Below, in pieces: positions 43,374 through 52,913 of a stretch of 64,000 bases of DNA. The notes beneath the pieces are model-generated. The model made no database searches and was not told where the DNA came from. It saw only the letters and a list, made by a program, of their open reading frames with translations. The translations under genes were made by a program, and so were the position numbers. Every line of letters begins with the position of its first letter. Position 1 is the stretch's first letter. The stretch comes from Dyella solisilvae (GTDB lineage Bacteria; Pseudomonadota; Gammaproteobacteria; Xanthomonadales; Rhodanobacteraceae): the NCBI RefSeq assembly GCF_003351225.1, contig NZ_QQSY01000001.1:1400824-1464823 (forward strand), given 5' to 3'.

Positions 43374-43402
43374 AAGCTATTCCTGAAGATTTCAACTGTC
43401 AA
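43374..43402 (-). promoter_or_regulatory. metJ promoter
   Basis: On the minus strand a perfect -35 TTGACA (43402-43397), a 17-base spacer and -10 TAGCTT (43379-43374). Start of transcription would be near 43367, about 22 bases before the ATG. No met box is seen here. Confidence 0.7.
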
Positions 43403-43425
43403 TTGATTTTAGCCATGAAATCAAT
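43402..43425. promoter_or_regulatory. Inverted repeat at the metJ -35
   Basis: ATTGATTT (43402-43409) and AAATCAAT (43418-43425) form a perfect 8-bp inverted repeat with an 8-base spacer, touching the -35 hexamer. A candidate operator for an unidentified regulator; it does not resemble a met box. Confidence 0.45.
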
Positions 43426-43894
43426 CCGTTTCACCCACCCCCAGGAGGGTCGAAACCCCCGCCCAGCAAGGCCTGGAGGGGGTTAACAGGCATTTTCAAT
43501 CGGACGTCCATACCGCCAGACGAAAACGCTTTCAGTTAATTACCAGTTGCATAAAAACCGCTTAAAACAAGGCATTTGAGACACTCAATGCCATTAATGC
43601 CATTGGGCCGCGACAACACCATGAAAGCGCTCGTATCTCACGCCCGCAGAGCCACTGAAACCCGCCCTCCGGGATGAACGAAGCGCGACTGGATTACCTG
43701 CCTGGCCGGGAGGGCAGGATGTCGCCTTTCCCTGCCTTGCCCGGCATCGAGGGGGCCGGAGGCTTCCGACCCGAGGGGCGCGGCCAGGTCACGTGAAGGT
43801 CGATTGGACATCCATCGGCATGGGCGTCGATATCTCGAGCGGCGCCCCATCACGGCATCTCCCGATGCTGTCCGCGGCGCTGCGCGTCCCGTGC
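43426..43894. other. Intergenic region without recognised gene
   Basis: About 470 bases between metJ and gcvH. It starts with AACCCCC/GGGGGTT arms (43454-43482), then an AT-rich block (43545-43605) unlike the surrounding DNA. This block has a stem GGCATTTGAG/CTCAATGCC (43571-43592) and two abutting copies of AATGCCATT (43587-43604). A possible 71-codon reverse frame further on has low-complexity Arg-rich sequence and no ribosome site, so it is not called. Confidence 0.5.
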
Positions 43895-43928
43895 AAAAAG
43901 ACGCCGGCCGCGTTTGGCGGCCGGCGTC
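43895..43928 (-). terminator. Rho-independent terminator of gcvH
   Basis: GACGCCGGCCGC (43900-43911) pairs perfectly with GCGGCCGGCGTC (43917-43928). On the minus strand five T residues follow. Confidence 0.9.
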
Positions 43929-43952
43929 GGGTAAAGCGTCGGGAATGAAGGC

Positions 43953-44348
43953 TTAGTGGTCTTCGTTCTCGACCAGTTCGGCGTAGGCGTCGGCGTCCAG
44001 CAGCTCGTTCAACTCGCCGCGGTCGCTGGCGCGAACCAGGAAGATCCAGCCGTCACCGAAGGCGTCTTCGTTGATGGTCTCGGGCTTGTCGTTGAGGGCT
44101 TCGTTGACCGCCACGATCTCGCCGGACACCGGGCTGTAGATGTCGGAGGCGGCCTTCACCGACTCGACCACCGCCACGCCGTGTCCGGCCTGCACGCTGG
44201 CGCCGATCTCCGGCAGCTCCACATACACCAGGTCACCGAGCTGGCCCTGGGCGTGGTCGGAGATGCCCACGCGAACCAGGCCATCGTCTTCGACGCGGGC
44301 CCATTCGTGGGACTTGAGGAATTTCAGATCGCCGGGAATCTCGCTCAT
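43953..44348 (-). CDS. gcvH: Glycine cleavage system H protein
   Basis: 131-residue lipoyl carrier of the glycine cleavage complex. Lipoylation Lys lies in [19 protein letters not shown]. The N-terminal [23 protein letters not shown] and [19 protein letters not shown] blocks are diagnostic. The ATG at 44348 gives the standard N-terminus. It follows gcvT on the same strand with about 100 bases between; gcvP is not in the window. Confidence 0.97.
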   Translation of the reverse strand: MSEIPGDLKFLKSHEWARVEDDGLVRVGISDHAQGQLGDLVYVELPEIGASVQAGHGVAVVESVKAASDIYSPVSGEIVAVNEALNDKPETINEDAFGDGWIFLVRASDRGELNELLDADAYAELVENEDH

Positions 44349-44450
44349 GATCGAATCCAGTCGTTGATGTGGGTCTTGGGTGAGGCGCACATTCTAGCCG
44401 CTTCACCCGATGGACAACACGGGCAGCACGCCCGTGCCGTCGGTGAAAAC

Positions 44451-45551
44451 TCAGATGCCTTCGCAGGGCTTGCCGTCACGCACGAACGGATACTTCACCA
44501 CGCGCACCGGCACTTCGCGGCCGCGGATATCCACGCGCACGTCGCCCGGCTCGCCGGCGGGAATGCGTGCAAACGCCACCGCCTTGTTGAGCGTCGGCGC
44601 AAAGCTACCGGAGAGGATCTCGCCCTCGCCCTGGGAGGTAAGCACCTTCTGGCCGTGACGCAGCACGCCCTTTTCGTCCAGCACCAGGCCGACCATCACG
44701 CGCTTCACGCCGGCGGCCTTCTGCGATTCCAGCGCCTTGCGGCCGACGAAGTCGCGGCCCTCGTCCAGCGCAATGGTCCAACCCAGGTTGGCTTCCCACG
44801 GCGAGACGGACTCGTCCATGTCCTGGCCGTAAAGATTCATGCCAGCCTCCAGGCGAAGCGTGTCACGCGCGCCCAGGCCCGCCGGCGCGACGCCGGCGGC
44901 GACCAGCGCCTGCCACAGCGCCACGGCGTGCTCATGCGGCACGATGATCTCGAAGCCGTCTTCACCGGTGTAGCCGGTGCGCGCCACGAACAGGGGCATG
45001 CCGTGAGGACCCTGCGCGGCGGCGGCGGCGAACTTGCCGAGCTTGCCGATGCGCTCGTGGTCGACTTCGGCCAGCAGGCCGATCACCTTGGCGCGGGCCT
45101 GCGGGCCCTGCACGGCGATCATCGCGAAATCCGGGCGCTCCTTGACCTGCACGTCGAAGGCCTTGGCCTGCTGCTCGATCCAGGCCAGGTCCTTGGCGCG
45201 GGTGGCGGCGTTGACCACCAGACGGAAGAATTCCTCACCCAGGAAGTAGACGATCAAGTCGTCGATCACCCCGCCCTTCTCGTCGAGCATGCACGAGTAC
45301 AGCGCCTTGCCGTGCACCTTGAGCTTGTCGACGCTGTTGGCCAGCAGGTGGCGCAGGAACTCCCTCGTGCGCGCGCCGTGCAGGTCGACCACGGTCATGT
45401 GCGAGACGTCGAACATGCCGGCATCGCGGCGGACGACATGGTGTTCCTCGATCTGCGAGCCGTAGTTGATCGGCATGTCCCAACCGCCGAAATCGACCAT
45501 GCGCGCACCCAGCGCGCGGTGGGTGTCATTGAGTACGGTCTTCTCGGTCAT
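44451..45551 (-). CDS. gcvT: Glycine cleavage system T protein (aminomethyltransferase)
   Basis: 366-residue folate-dependent enzyme that transfers the methylene group from the H-protein-bound intermediate to tetrahydrofolate. [25 protein letters not shown] and [13 protein letters not shown] near the N-terminus, [13 protein letters not shown] in the middle and the C-terminal beta-barrel are characteristic. Promoter TTGGAA-18-GATAAT lies upstream. No glycine riboswitch is visible in the leader. Confidence 0.96.
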   Translation of the reverse strand: MTEKTVLNDTHRALGARMVDFGGWDMPINYGSQIEEHHVVRRDAGMFDVSHMTVVDLHGARTREFLRHLLANSVDKLKVHGKALYSCMLDEKGGVIDDLIVYFLGEEFFRLVVNAATRAKDLAWIEQQAKAFDVQVKERPDFAMIAVQGPQARAKVIGLLAEVDHERIGKLGKFAAAAAQGPHGMPLFVARTGYTGEDGFEIIVPHEHAVALWQALVAAGVAPAGLGARDTLRLEAGMNLYGQDMDESVSPWEANLGWTIALDEGRDFVGRKALESQKAAGVKRVMVGLVLDEKGVLRHGQKVLTSQGEGEILSGSFAPTLNKAVAFARIPAGEPGDVRVDIRGREVPVRVVKYPFVRDGKPCEGI

Positions 45552-45577
45552 CGCAGTCGTGCTCTGGGGAAAACGAC

Positions 45578-45607
45578 ATTATCGCCGGGCGCATGGACAC
45601 ATTCCAA
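45578..45607 (-). promoter_or_regulatory. gcvT promoter
   Basis: On the minus strand -35 TTGGAA (45607-45602), an 18-base spacer and -10 GATAAT (45583-45578). The predicted leader is only about 20 bases. Confidence 0.65.
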
Positions 45608-45699
45608 GCCGAGCGCGACAGCGCGCCGTGCGCTGCCGTATCTCGTGCAGCGCAACATGCACGTCGCAGGCACTACATAGCAAAGCGCTCGTCCATGTT

Positions 45700-45729
45700 T
45701 CGTCATCCTGGCTTCAGCCAGGATGACGA
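45700..45729. repeat. Short perfect inverted repeat, copy F
   Basis: TCGTCATCCTGGCT, TC, AGCCAGGATGACGA: a perfect 14-bp inverted repeat lying just past the end of cysNC. It shares the TCGTCAT/ATGACGA termini with the other repeats and may act as a cysNC terminator. Confidence 0.75.
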
Positions 45730-45763
45730 CAACGGACCTTGCATCCCGCTAATGCCGCAGCGA

Positions 45764-47653
45764 TCAGTGCGGCGTGTGCAGCCCCAAGCTGCCCAGGAGC
45801 TGTTCCACCACCTGCTCGGCCAGCTGCTCCGCCCGCAACCCCGTCGTGCGCAGATGCAGCTCGGCTGCCTCCGGCGCCTCGTAGGGCGAGTCGATGCCGG
45901 TGAAGTTGAGGATCTCGCCGGCGCGGGCCTTGCGGTAGAGGCCCTTGGGATCGCGCCGTTCGCACTCTTCCAGCGTGGTGTCGACGAACACCTCCAGGAA
46001 TTCGTCGTCGCCGAACAGGCCACGGGCGAAGCGGCGTTCGCTCTGGTAGGGCGAGATCACGCACACCAGCACGATCAGGCCGGCGTCGACCATCAGGTGG
46101 GCCACTTCCGCCACGCGACGCACATTCTCCACGCGCGCCTCCGGGGTGAAGCCCAGGTCCTTGTTCAGGCCATGGCGCAGGTTGTCACCGTCCAGCATGT
46201 AGGTGTGATAGCCCAGTGCATGCAGCCGCCGCTCGACCAGGTTGGCGATGGTGGACTTGCCCGCGCCGGACAGGCCGGTGAACCACAGGCATCGCGGCCG
46301 CTGCCCCTTGCTGGTGCTGCGCGCGTCCTTGTCGAGGTCGGTGTGCTGCCAGTGGACGTTGGCGGCGCGGCGCAGCGCGAAGTCGAGCATGCCGCAACCG
46401 ACGGTGGCGTTGGTCTGGCGGTCGATCAGGATGAAACCGCCCAGCGTGCGATCGTCCACGTAGCGCTCGAAGGCGATGGCGTGGTCGAGGTCGATGTTGC
46501 AGTAGCCGACCTCGTTGAGATCCAGCCGGCGCGCCGCCAGCTCGGCCTGCGTGTTCACGTCCACCTTGTGCTTGATGGTGGTGATGCGTGCGTTGACCGT
46601 GCGCGTGCCGATCTTCAGCCAGTAGGCGCGATTGGGCAGCAGGGGTTCGTCGCCCATCCAGAGCACATGCGCGGCAAACTGGTCGGCCACCGGCGCCGGG
46701 CGCGCCGCGTCGGCGATCACGTCGCCACGGCTCACGTCGACTTCACGGTCCAGGGTCAGGGTCACGGCCTGGCCGGCCTCGGCCTCGCTCAGGTCGCCAT
46801 CTGCCGTGACGATGCGCTCGATGCGCGCCCGGCGCATCGCCGGCTGCACCACCACTTCGCCGCCAACGGCGATGCGGCCACCGCTCACGGTGCCCGCATA
46901 ACCGCGGAAGTTGGCGTCAGGGCGGTTCACCCACTGCACCGGCAGGCGGAACTCCCTGGCCTGCGTGGCCTCGGTATCGGCGGCCTCCAGCAGTTCGAGC
47001 AGGCACGGCCCCTGGTACCAGGGCAAACGCGCGGAGCGGCGGCCGACGTTGTCGCCGCCCGGCGCCACCACGGGCAGGCAATGCACGCTGGTGATGCCGA
47101 GTTGTGCAGCCAGCTCGCGGTATTCGTGGGTGATGGCGGCGTAGATGTCCTCGCGGAAATCGACCAGATCCATCTTGTTCACCGCCACCACGACCTGACG
47201 GATGCCCATCAGGGCGCAGATGTAGGTATGCCGGCGCGTCTGCGGCAGCAGGCCCTTGCGCGCGTCGACGAGCACCACGGCCAGCTCCGCGTTGGACGCG
47301 CCGGTGGCCATGTTGCGGGTGTACTGCTCGTGTCCCGGGCAGTCGGCCACGATGAAGCTGCGCCGCGCGCTGTGGAAGTAGCGGTAGGCCACGTCGATGG
47401 TGATGCCCTGCTGGCGTTCGGCATCGAGGCCGTCGGTGAGCAGGGAGAAATCCAGGGCTTCAGGATCTTCCGCGTGCAGCTTGCGGCTGTCACGGGCCAG
47501 CGCGGCCAACTGGTCGTCCGGCACCATGCCGGCGTCGTACAGCAGCCGACCCAGCAGGGTGCTCTTGCCGTCATCGACGCTGCCGCAGGTGATGAAGCGC
47601 AGCAGGCTGGTGCCGGCCTGTGCGCCAGCCAGGGTGGGTTCCAAAGCCGCCAT
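45764..47653 (-). CDS. cysNC: Bifunctional sulfate adenylyltransferase subunit 1 / APS kinase
   Basis: 629 residues. The N-terminal CysN GTPase (about 1-430) has [29 protein letters not shown] and VAVNKMDL. The C-terminal CysC kinase (about 440-629) has [18 protein letters not shown] and [17 protein letters not shown]. With CysD it makes APS from sulfate and ATP driven by GTP, and then phosphorylates it to PAPS. The fusion is common in Xanthomonadales. Start shares one base with the cysD stop (TGATG). Confidence 0.96.
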   Translation of the reverse strand: MAALEPTLAGAQAGTSLLRFITCGSVDDGKSTLLGRLLYDAGMVPDDQLAALARDSRKLHAEDPEALDFSLLTDGLDAERQQGITIDVAYRYFHSARRSFIVADCPGHEQYTRNMATGASNAELAVVLVDARKGLLPQTRRHTYICALMGIRQVVVAVNKMDLVDFREDIYAAITHEYRELAAQLGITSVHCLPVVAPGGDNVGRRSARLPWYQGPCLLELLEAADTEATQAREFRLPVQWVNRPDANFRGYAGTVSGGRIAVGGEVVVQPAMRRARIERIVTADGDLSEAEAGQAVTLTLDREVDVSRGDVIADAARPAPVADQFAAHVLWMGDEPLLPNRAYWLKIGTRTVNARITTIKHKVDVNTQAELAARRLDLNEVGYCNIDLDHAIAFERYVDDRTLGGFILIDRQTNATVGCGMLDFALRRAANVHWQHTDLDKDARSTSKGQRPRCLWFTGLSGAGKSTIANLVERRLHALGYHTYMLDGDNLRHGLNKDLGFTPEARVENVRRVAEVAHLMVDAGLIVLVCVISPYQSERRFARGLFGDDEFLEVFVDTTLEECERRDPKGLYRKARAGEILNFTGIDSPYEAPEAAELHLRTTGLRAEQLAEQVVEQLLGSLGLHTPH

Positions 47654-48555
47654 CAGAAGTACCCCTCCTGCTTCTTGCGTTCCATCGATGCGCTGCCGTC
47701 CTGGTCGATCACCCGCCCCTGACGTTCGGAGCTGCGCGAGGCGGCCATCTCCTCGATGATCTTGTCCAGGGTGTCGGCGTGCGACTCGACCGCACCGGTC
47801 AGCGGGTAGCAGCCCAGAGTGCGGAAGCGCACATGGCGCATCTGAACCGACTCGCCTTCGCGCAGGGTGAAGCGTTCATCGTCGACCATGATCAGCGCGC
47901 CGTCGCGCTCCACCACCGGCCGCGGCTTGGCGAAATACAGCGGCACCACCGGGATATTCTCACGGCGGATGTAGTGCCACACGTCCATCTCGGTCCAGTT
48001 GGACAGCGGGAACGCACGCACGCTCTCACCCTTGTGGATCTGGGTGTTGTAGGTGCGCCACAGCTCCGGACGCTGGTGCTTGGGATCCCAGCGGTGCTGC
48101 GCGTTGCGGAAGGAAAACACGCGCTCCTTGGCGCGCGACTTCTCCTCGTCGCGGCGGGCGCCACCAATGGCGGCATCAAAGCCGTACTTGTCCAGCGCCT
48201 GCTTGAGCCCCGCTGTCTTCATCACATCGGTATGCACCGCCGAGCCGTGGGTCAGCGGCGAGATGCCCTGGCGCACGCCCTCCTCGTTGACGTGCACCAG
48301 CACTTCGACATCACCGGCCGCCGCCACCTGGTCGCGGAAGGCGATCATCTCGCGGAACTTCCAGGTGGTGTCCACATGCAGCAGAGGCATCGGCGGACGC
48401 GCCGGGTAGAACGCCTTGCGCAGCAGGTGCAGCAGCACCGAGGAGTCCTTGCCGATCGAGTAGAGCATGACCGGGCGCTCGAAGGCGGCCGCCGTTTCGC
48501 GAAAGATGTGGATGCTCTCCGACTCGAGCGCGTCCAGATGGGACTTGGCAGACAT
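47653..48555 (-). CDS. cysD: Sulfate adenylyltransferase subunit 2
   Basis: About 300 residues, the catalytic small subunit of ATP sulfurylase. The PP-loop [20 protein letters not shown] is intact, and [22 protein letters not shown] and [15 protein letters not shown] are family blocks. Start at ATG 48555 is favoured; a GTG at 48567 is four codons upstream. First gene of the cysD-cysNC operon that supplies activated sulfate, upstream of cysteine and hence methionine synthesis. Confidence 0.96.
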   Translation of the reverse strand: MSAKSHLDALESESIHIFRETAAAFERPVMLYSIGKDSSVLLHLLRKAFYPARPPMPLLHVDTTWKFREMIAFRDQVAAAGDVEVLVHVNEEGVRQGISPLTHGSAVHTDVMKTAGLKQALDKYGFDAAIGGARRDEEKSRAKERVFSFRNAQHRWDPKHQRPELWRTYNTQIHKGESVRAFPLSNWTEMDVWHYIRRENIPVVPLYFAKPRPVVERDGALIMVDDERFTLREGESVQMRHVRFRTLGCYPLTGAVESHADTLDKIIEEMAASRSSERQGRVIDQDGSASMERKKQEGYF

Positions 48556-48743
48556 ACGTGGGTTCACTGGCCTCTGGCTTGGACGCCCATCGACGGGCGG
48601 TCAAACGGCAAATCTAGCTGAAATGGGCCTGACGGGCAGCGCCGCCGCTCCAAAAAGGTGAAACAACGCGTGAAGACGCCAGGCGATGACCGGCGCCATT
48701 CTTTCGTCACCTGCCCTGGGCAACTGTCCACTAAGATCGCCCC

Positions 48744-49880
48744 ATGAGCACATCGATGGCGACAGGAAGCGCACAATTCGATGCCAGCGCTACGCCGCCG
48801 TGCCTGCGCGTGGCCGGGGACTGGACCCTGGCCCACTACGCCGCGCTGCAACGCGTCGTGGCCGCCCTCCGGACCCCGCTGCCCTCCGGCGCCACCGCGG
48901 ACCTGAGCGGACTGGGCGCCCTGGACACCGCCGGCGCATCGCTGCTGGTTGGCCTGCTCGGTTCCGAGCGCCTGGCCAGCGCCGACCCCACCCTGCCGCC
49001 GGCGCAGCGCGCCCTGCTGCAAACCGTGGGCGCAGCCATGGTCGGTTACAAGGAGCCGGCGGTGGCGCGCCGCAGCCACACCGTCACCGAGTTGCTCGCA
49101 CGCATCGGCCGCACGATGGAGCACGTCTACCATCAGCAGGTGCGGCTGCTTGGCTTCGTGGGCCTGACTCTGGAGACGCTGGCGCGCACGGTCTTCAAGC
49201 CACGGCGCTGGCGCGTCACCTCACTGATCGCCCACGTGGAGCAGACCGGCCTCGATGCCGTGCCGATCGTGGCCCTGCTCACCTTCATGGTTGGCGCCGT
49301 GGTGGCCTTCCTCGGCTCCACCGTGTTGGCCGACTTCGGCGCCACTATCTACACGGTGGATCTGGTGGCGTACTCCTTCCTGCGCGAATTCGGCGTACTG
49401 CTCACCGCGATCCTGCTCGCCGGCCGCACCGCCAGCGCCTTCACCGCGCAGATCGGCTCGATGAAGGCGAACGAAGAGATCGACGCGATTCGCGCACTCG
49501 GCCTCGACCCGATGGAGCTGTTGGTACTTCCCCGCGTGCTGGCCATGCTGGTCTCGCTACCGTTGCTCACCTTCCTCGCCATGATGGCCGGACTCATTGG
49601 CGGTGGACTGGTCTGCGCGATGGTGCTGGACATCCCGCCGATCATGTTCGTCAACCTGGTCAAGTCGGACATCGGCCTGCAGCATTTCCTGGTCGGCATG
49701 GCCAAGGCTCCGGTGTTCGCCTTCCTGATCGCGGTGATCGGCTGCCTCGAGGGCTTCAAGGTCACCGGCAGCGCCGAATCGGTGGGTGAGCACACCACCT
49801 CGGCGGTGGTGCAGTCGATCTTCGTGGTGATCCTGCTCGACGCCATCGCCGCGCTGTTCTACATGGAGATGGGCTGGTGA
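48744..49880 (+). CDS. MlaE-type ABC permease with N-terminal STAS domain
   Basis: 378 residues. A STAS-like domain (about 15-100; ADLSGLGALDTAGASLLVGLL) precedes the MlaE permease (about 115-378) with five or six helices and the family blocks TFMVGAVVAFLGSTVLADFGA, REFGVLLTAILLAGRTASAF and GSMKANEEIDAIRALGLDP. In Escherichia coli the STAS protein MlaB is separate; here it appears fused. First gene of a four-gene overlapping operon for lipid transport between membranes. Confidence 0.93.
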   Translation: MSTSMATGSAQFDASATPPCLRVAGDWTLAHYAALQRVVAALRTPLPSGATADLSGLGALDTAGASLLVGLLGSERLASADPTLPPAQRALLQTVGAAMVGYKEPAVARRSHTVTELLARIGRTMEHVYHQQVRLLGFVGLTLETLARTVFKPRRWRVTSLIAHVEQTGLDAVPIVALLTFMVGAVVAFLGSTVLADFGATIYTVDLVAYSFLREFGVLLTAILLAGRTASAFTAQIGSMKANEEIDAIRALGLDPMELLVLPRVLAMLVSLPLLTFLAMMAGLIGGGLVCAMVLDIPPIMFVNLVKSDIGLQHFLVGMAKAPVFAFLIAVIGCLEGFKVTGSAESVGEHTTSAVVQSIFVVILLDAIAALFYMEMGW

Positions 49881-50692
49881 ATGCGATACCGCAGCCAGCG
49901 CCGCAGGAGAACGTGATCCAGGTGCGCGACCTGGTCAATCGCTTCGGCTCCCAAACCGTGCACGAGCATCTGGATCTCGACGTGCGTCGCGGCGAGATCC
50001 TCGGCGTGGTGGGCGGCTCGGGCACCGGCAAGTCGGTCCTTCTGCGCAGCATCGTGGGGCTGCGTCGCCCCACCTCGGGGCAGGTGCACGTTTTCGGTCA
50101 GGACCTGCTGAGCCTGTCGCCGGAGCAGCGCTCCCAGCTCGAGCGGCGCTTCGGCGTGCTGTTCCAGAACGGCGCACTGTTCTCCTCGCTCAACGTGGTG
50201 GAAAACGTGGCGATGCCGCTGATCGAGCACGCCGGCCTGTCGCGCCCCGAGGCGCAACGGCTGGCCGGCGTGAAGCTGGCGCTGGCGGGCTTGCCCCCGG
50301 GCACCGAGATCAAATACCCCTCGGAACTGTCCGGCGGCATGGTCAAGCGCGCGGCGCTCGCGCGGGCATTGTCGATGGACCCTGAAATCCTGTTCCTGGA
50401 CGAGCCCACCGCCGGACTTGATCCGATCAGCGCCGCGGCGTTCGACCGATTGATCCTGACCCTGCGTGATGCGCTGGGCCTGACCGTGTTCCTGGTCACC
50501 CACGACCTGGACACGCTGTACACCACCTGCGACCGCGTGGCCGTGCTGTCGCAGAAGAAGGTGCTGGTGGTCGGCCCGCTCGACGTGGTCGCCGAAAACG
50601 GCGACCCGTGGGTGCAGTCGTATTTCCACGGCCCGCGCGGCCGCGCCGCGGAAGAGGCGCATGAGCGCGAACCATCGCCCGAGGTGAAGTGA
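49877..50692 (+). CDS. MlaF-type ABC transporter ATP-binding protein
   Basis: 271-residue ATPase. Walker A GGSGTGKSVLLRSIVGL, signature SELSGGMVKRAALARAL, Walker B PEILFLDEPTAGLDPIS and the switch His in VTHDLD. The GTG start overlaps the stop of the permease gene. It should power the MlaE permease. Confidence 0.95.
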   Translation: MNAIPQPAPQENVIQVRDLVNRFGSQTVHEHLDLDVRRGEILGVVGGSGTGKSVLLRSIVGLRRPTSGQVHVFGQDLLSLSPEQRSQLERRFGVLFQNGALFSSLNVVENVAMPLIEHAGLSRPEAQRLAGVKLALAGLPPGTEIKYPSELSGGMVKRAALARALSMDPEILFLDEPTAGLDPISAAAFDRLILTLRDALGLTVFLVTHDLDTLYTTCDRVAVLSQKKVLVVGPLDVVAENGDPWVQSYFHGPRGRAAEEAHEREPSPEVK

Positions 50693-50693
50693 T

Positions 50694-51632
50694 ATGGAAA
50701 CGCGAGCCCATCACGTGCTGATCGGCCTGTTCACCATGATCGTGGTGACTGCCGCACTGCTGTTTGCGCTGTGGCTGGCCAAATCCAGCAGTGACCGTCA
50801 GTTCGCGTACTTCCAGGTCGTCTTCAACGAGGCGGTCATGGGCCTTTCGCAAGGCAGCGCGGTGCAATACAACGGCATCAAGGTCGGCGATGTCACGCAG
50901 CTCAAGCTCGACAAGCAGGACCCACGCAAGGTGCTGGCGCGTATCCGGCTGGGCGCGGATACGCCGGTGCGACAGGACACGCACGCCAAGCTCGCGCTGA
51001 CCGGCGTCACCGGCCTGGCGATCGTCCAGCTCAGCGGCGGCTCGCCGGAGAGCCCGCCACTGGTGGGCAAGAATGGCGAGTTGCCGGTGATCGTGGCGGA
51101 TCCCTCTCCGCTCAGCCGCATCCTCGCCAACGGCGAAGACCTGGTGATGAATATCAACGATGTGCTGGCGCGCGCCAGCGCCGTGCTTTCGCCGGAGAAC
51201 ATGGACCACCTGAGCCGTACGCTCGATCACCTGGACAAGGCGACCGGCGCCATCGCCGACCAGCGCGACGATATCCGCACCCTGCTCCGGCAACTGGCCG
51301 AGGCCAGCAAGCAGGCCAATGAAACGCTGGCGCAGACCCAGCGCCTGGTGCAGAGCACGAACGGCCTGGTCGACAACCAGGCGCGCGCCACACTGGACAG
51401 CGCCAGGAACGCGCTGGCCTCGGTGGAACGCGTCACCGCCAACATCGACCGTCTGGTCAGCGACAACCGGGCTGCGATCAGCGGTGGCATGCAGGGCTTC
51501 AACGAATTGGGACCAGCGGTGCGTGAATTGCGTGATGCAGCAAGTTCGCTGCGCGGCATCTCGCGTCGCCTCGACGACAACCCGGCCGGCTTCCTGCTCG
51601 GCCGTGATCGCAGCAGGGAGTTCGTACCATGA
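50694..51632 (+). CDS. MlaD/MCE-family substrate-binding protein
   Basis: 312 residues: an N-terminal membrane anchor (about 8-28, VLIGLFTMIVVTAALLFALW), a single MCE domain (about 40-115; SVQYNGIKVGDVTQLKLD-like and THAKLALTGVTGLAIVQLSGG) and a long helical C-terminal part (about 140-300). Longer than MlaD (183), with a helix bundle as in PqiB/LetB-type or Mce proteins. Expected to bind phospholipid in the periplasm. Two bases after the ATPase stop. Confidence 0.92.
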   Translation: METRAHHVLIGLFTMIVVTAALLFALWLAKSSSDRQFAYFQVVFNEAVMGLSQGSAVQYNGIKVGDVTQLKLDKQDPRKVLARIRLGADTPVRQDTHAKLALTGVTGLAIVQLSGGSPESPPLVGKNGELPVIVADPSPLSRILANGEDLVMNINDVLARASAVLSPENMDHLSRTLDHLDKATGAIADQRDDIRTLLRQLAEASKQANETLAQTQRLVQSTNGLVDNQARATLDSARNALASVERVTANIDRLVSDNRAAISGGMQGFNELGPAVRELRDAASSLRGISRRLDDNPAGFLLGRDRSREFVP

Positions 51633-52249
51633 AGCTGTCGCTATGTTCGCTGGCCGCCATCGTCCTCGGCCTGCTCGCCGGATGCTCGGTGCTGCCCAAG
51701 GCGGAATCGCCGGACATCTATCGCCTGCCGCAGACCGCGCTGCCGCGCGCACAGGCATCCCCCGTCAACTGGTCGCTACGCGTGGACACGCCACAGGCCG
51801 CGCGCATGGTGGACAGCTCGCGCATCAACGTGCTGCCGCAGGGCGACGTGGTGAGTGTCTACAAGGGAGCCCGCTGGAGCGACAACGGCCCCACCCTGCT
51901 GCGCAACCGCGTGATAGACGCGTTCCGTGACGATGGACGCATCGGCGCATTGAGCAGCGACGACAGCAGCCTGCAGGCCGACTACGCGCTGGCCGGCGAC
52001 CTGCGGGCGTTCCAGTCCGAGTACCAGGGCAGCCAGCCGGTGGTGGTGATCCGCTTCGACGCTCGCCTTGTCCAGAACAACGGCCTGCGCATCATCGCCA
52101 CGCGCCGTTTCGAGGTGAGCCAGCCGGTGTCCGGTACGGCCGTGCCGCAAGTGGTGGCCGCCTTTGGCCAGGCCAGCGACCAATTGGCGAGCCAGTTGGT
52201 GGCGTGGACCATGCAGCAGCCGCTGCAGGCGCATCCGCAGGTGAACTAG
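51629..52249 (+). CDS. ABC-type transport auxiliary lipoprotein
   Basis: 206 residues with a lipoprotein signal: AAIVLGLLAGCS, lipid-anchored Cys19. The remainder fits the PqiC/ABC_trans_aux fold (SPDIYRLPQTALP, SSRINVLPQGDVVSVYKGARWSD, LLRNRVIDAFRDDGRIGAL). Likely the outer-membrane partner of the MCE protein. Overlaps the MCE gene by four bases (ATGA). Confidence 0.9.
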   Translation: MKLSLCSLAAIVLGLLAGCSVLPKAESPDIYRLPQTALPRAQASPVNWSLRVDTPQAARMVDSSRINVLPQGDVVSVYKGARWSDNGPTLLRNRVIDAFRDDGRIGALSSDDSSLQADYALAGDLRAFQSEYQGSQPVVVIRFDARLVQNNGLRIIATRRFEVSQPVSGTAVPQVVAAFGQASDQLASQLVAWTMQQPLQAHPQVN

Positions 52250-52267
52250 CTGCCCTGGGGACTACCG

Positions 52268-52891
52268 TCAGCGCGCCCTGATATGGCGGAACGTGAGGTT
52301 GAGGCGCGGCTCCGTCACGCCGGCGACCTTGGGCAGGTCGTGCACATAGTGCCGCTGGGTGTCGCCCGCCATGCGCAACAAACTGCCGTGGCCCAGTTCG
52401 ATCGCATGCACCTGCGCGCGGCCGTCCGCACGGCGCGGCTTCACGCGGAAACGCCGCACCGCGCCAAGACTCAGTGAGGCGATCACGGGGCGTTCGCCCA
52501 GTTCCTGCTCGTCATCACTGTGCCAGCCCATCGAGTCCCGGCCATCGCGATAGAGGTTGGCCAGCACGCTGTTGAAGCTGGCGCCGCACGCCTCCTCCGC
52601 CCGGCGCCGCAACGCGGACAGCGCCGGTGTCCACGGACGCGGCTCGAAACGCGTGCGCGAATAGACGTAGGTGGCGTCGGCGTCGCCAATCCAGCAACTC
52701 AGCCGCGGCGAATCCACCTCGCGCCCGTAGATGCGGATGCGATGGACCTCCCACGGAATGGACGCCACCAATTCGGCCAGTACGGCATCGGCTTCCGCCG
52801 CAGGCAGCCAATGCGGCCAAATCGACAGGTCGGCTCCCGGCAACGGCAGCGCCTGCCAGCAGGTAGGCGTCACGTGATCAAACAAGCTCAC
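52268..52891 (-). CDS. AlkB-like 2-oxoglutarate/Fe(II) dioxygenase
   Basis: 207 residues. The iron facial triad is seen in MGWHSDDEQELG (His and Asp) and the downstream His in TQRHYVHDLPK. Arg in LNLTFRHI should hold 2-oxoglutarate; ANLYRDGRDSMGWHSDDE matches the ALKBH2/3 and AlkB group that repairs N-alkylated bases. The GTG start at 52891 gives MSLFDHVTP, a typical N-terminus. It lies 22 bases after the amidase stop, in the same operon. Confidence 0.88.
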   Translation of the reverse strand: MSLFDHVTPTCWQALPLPGADLSIWPHWLPAAEADAVLAELVASIPWEVHRIRIYGREVDSPRLSCWIGDADATYVYSRTRFEPRPWTPALSALRRRAEEACGASFNSVLANLYRDGRDSMGWHSDDEQELGERPVIASLSLGAVRRFRVKPRRADGRAQVHAIELGHGSLLRMAGDTQRHYVHDLPKVAGVTEPRLNLTFRHIRAR

Positions 52892-52913
52892 TTCAGACGT
52901 CCTGCATGTCGCC

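Noticed and set aside
43638-43853. 71-codon reverse frame between metJ and gcvH
   Set aside because: Arg/Pro-rich, no ribosome site, no recognisable feature; typical random frame of GC-rich DNA.
45552-45763. Possible glycine riboswitch upstream of gcvT
   Set aside because: The predicted leader is only about 20 bases and no glycine-aptamer consensus blocks are seen.
52892-52903. AGACGTCC resembling a single met box between the amidase and AlkB-like genes
   Set aside because: One copy only, with no adjacent 8-mer; MetJ needs at least two boxes and neither gene is linked to methionine.
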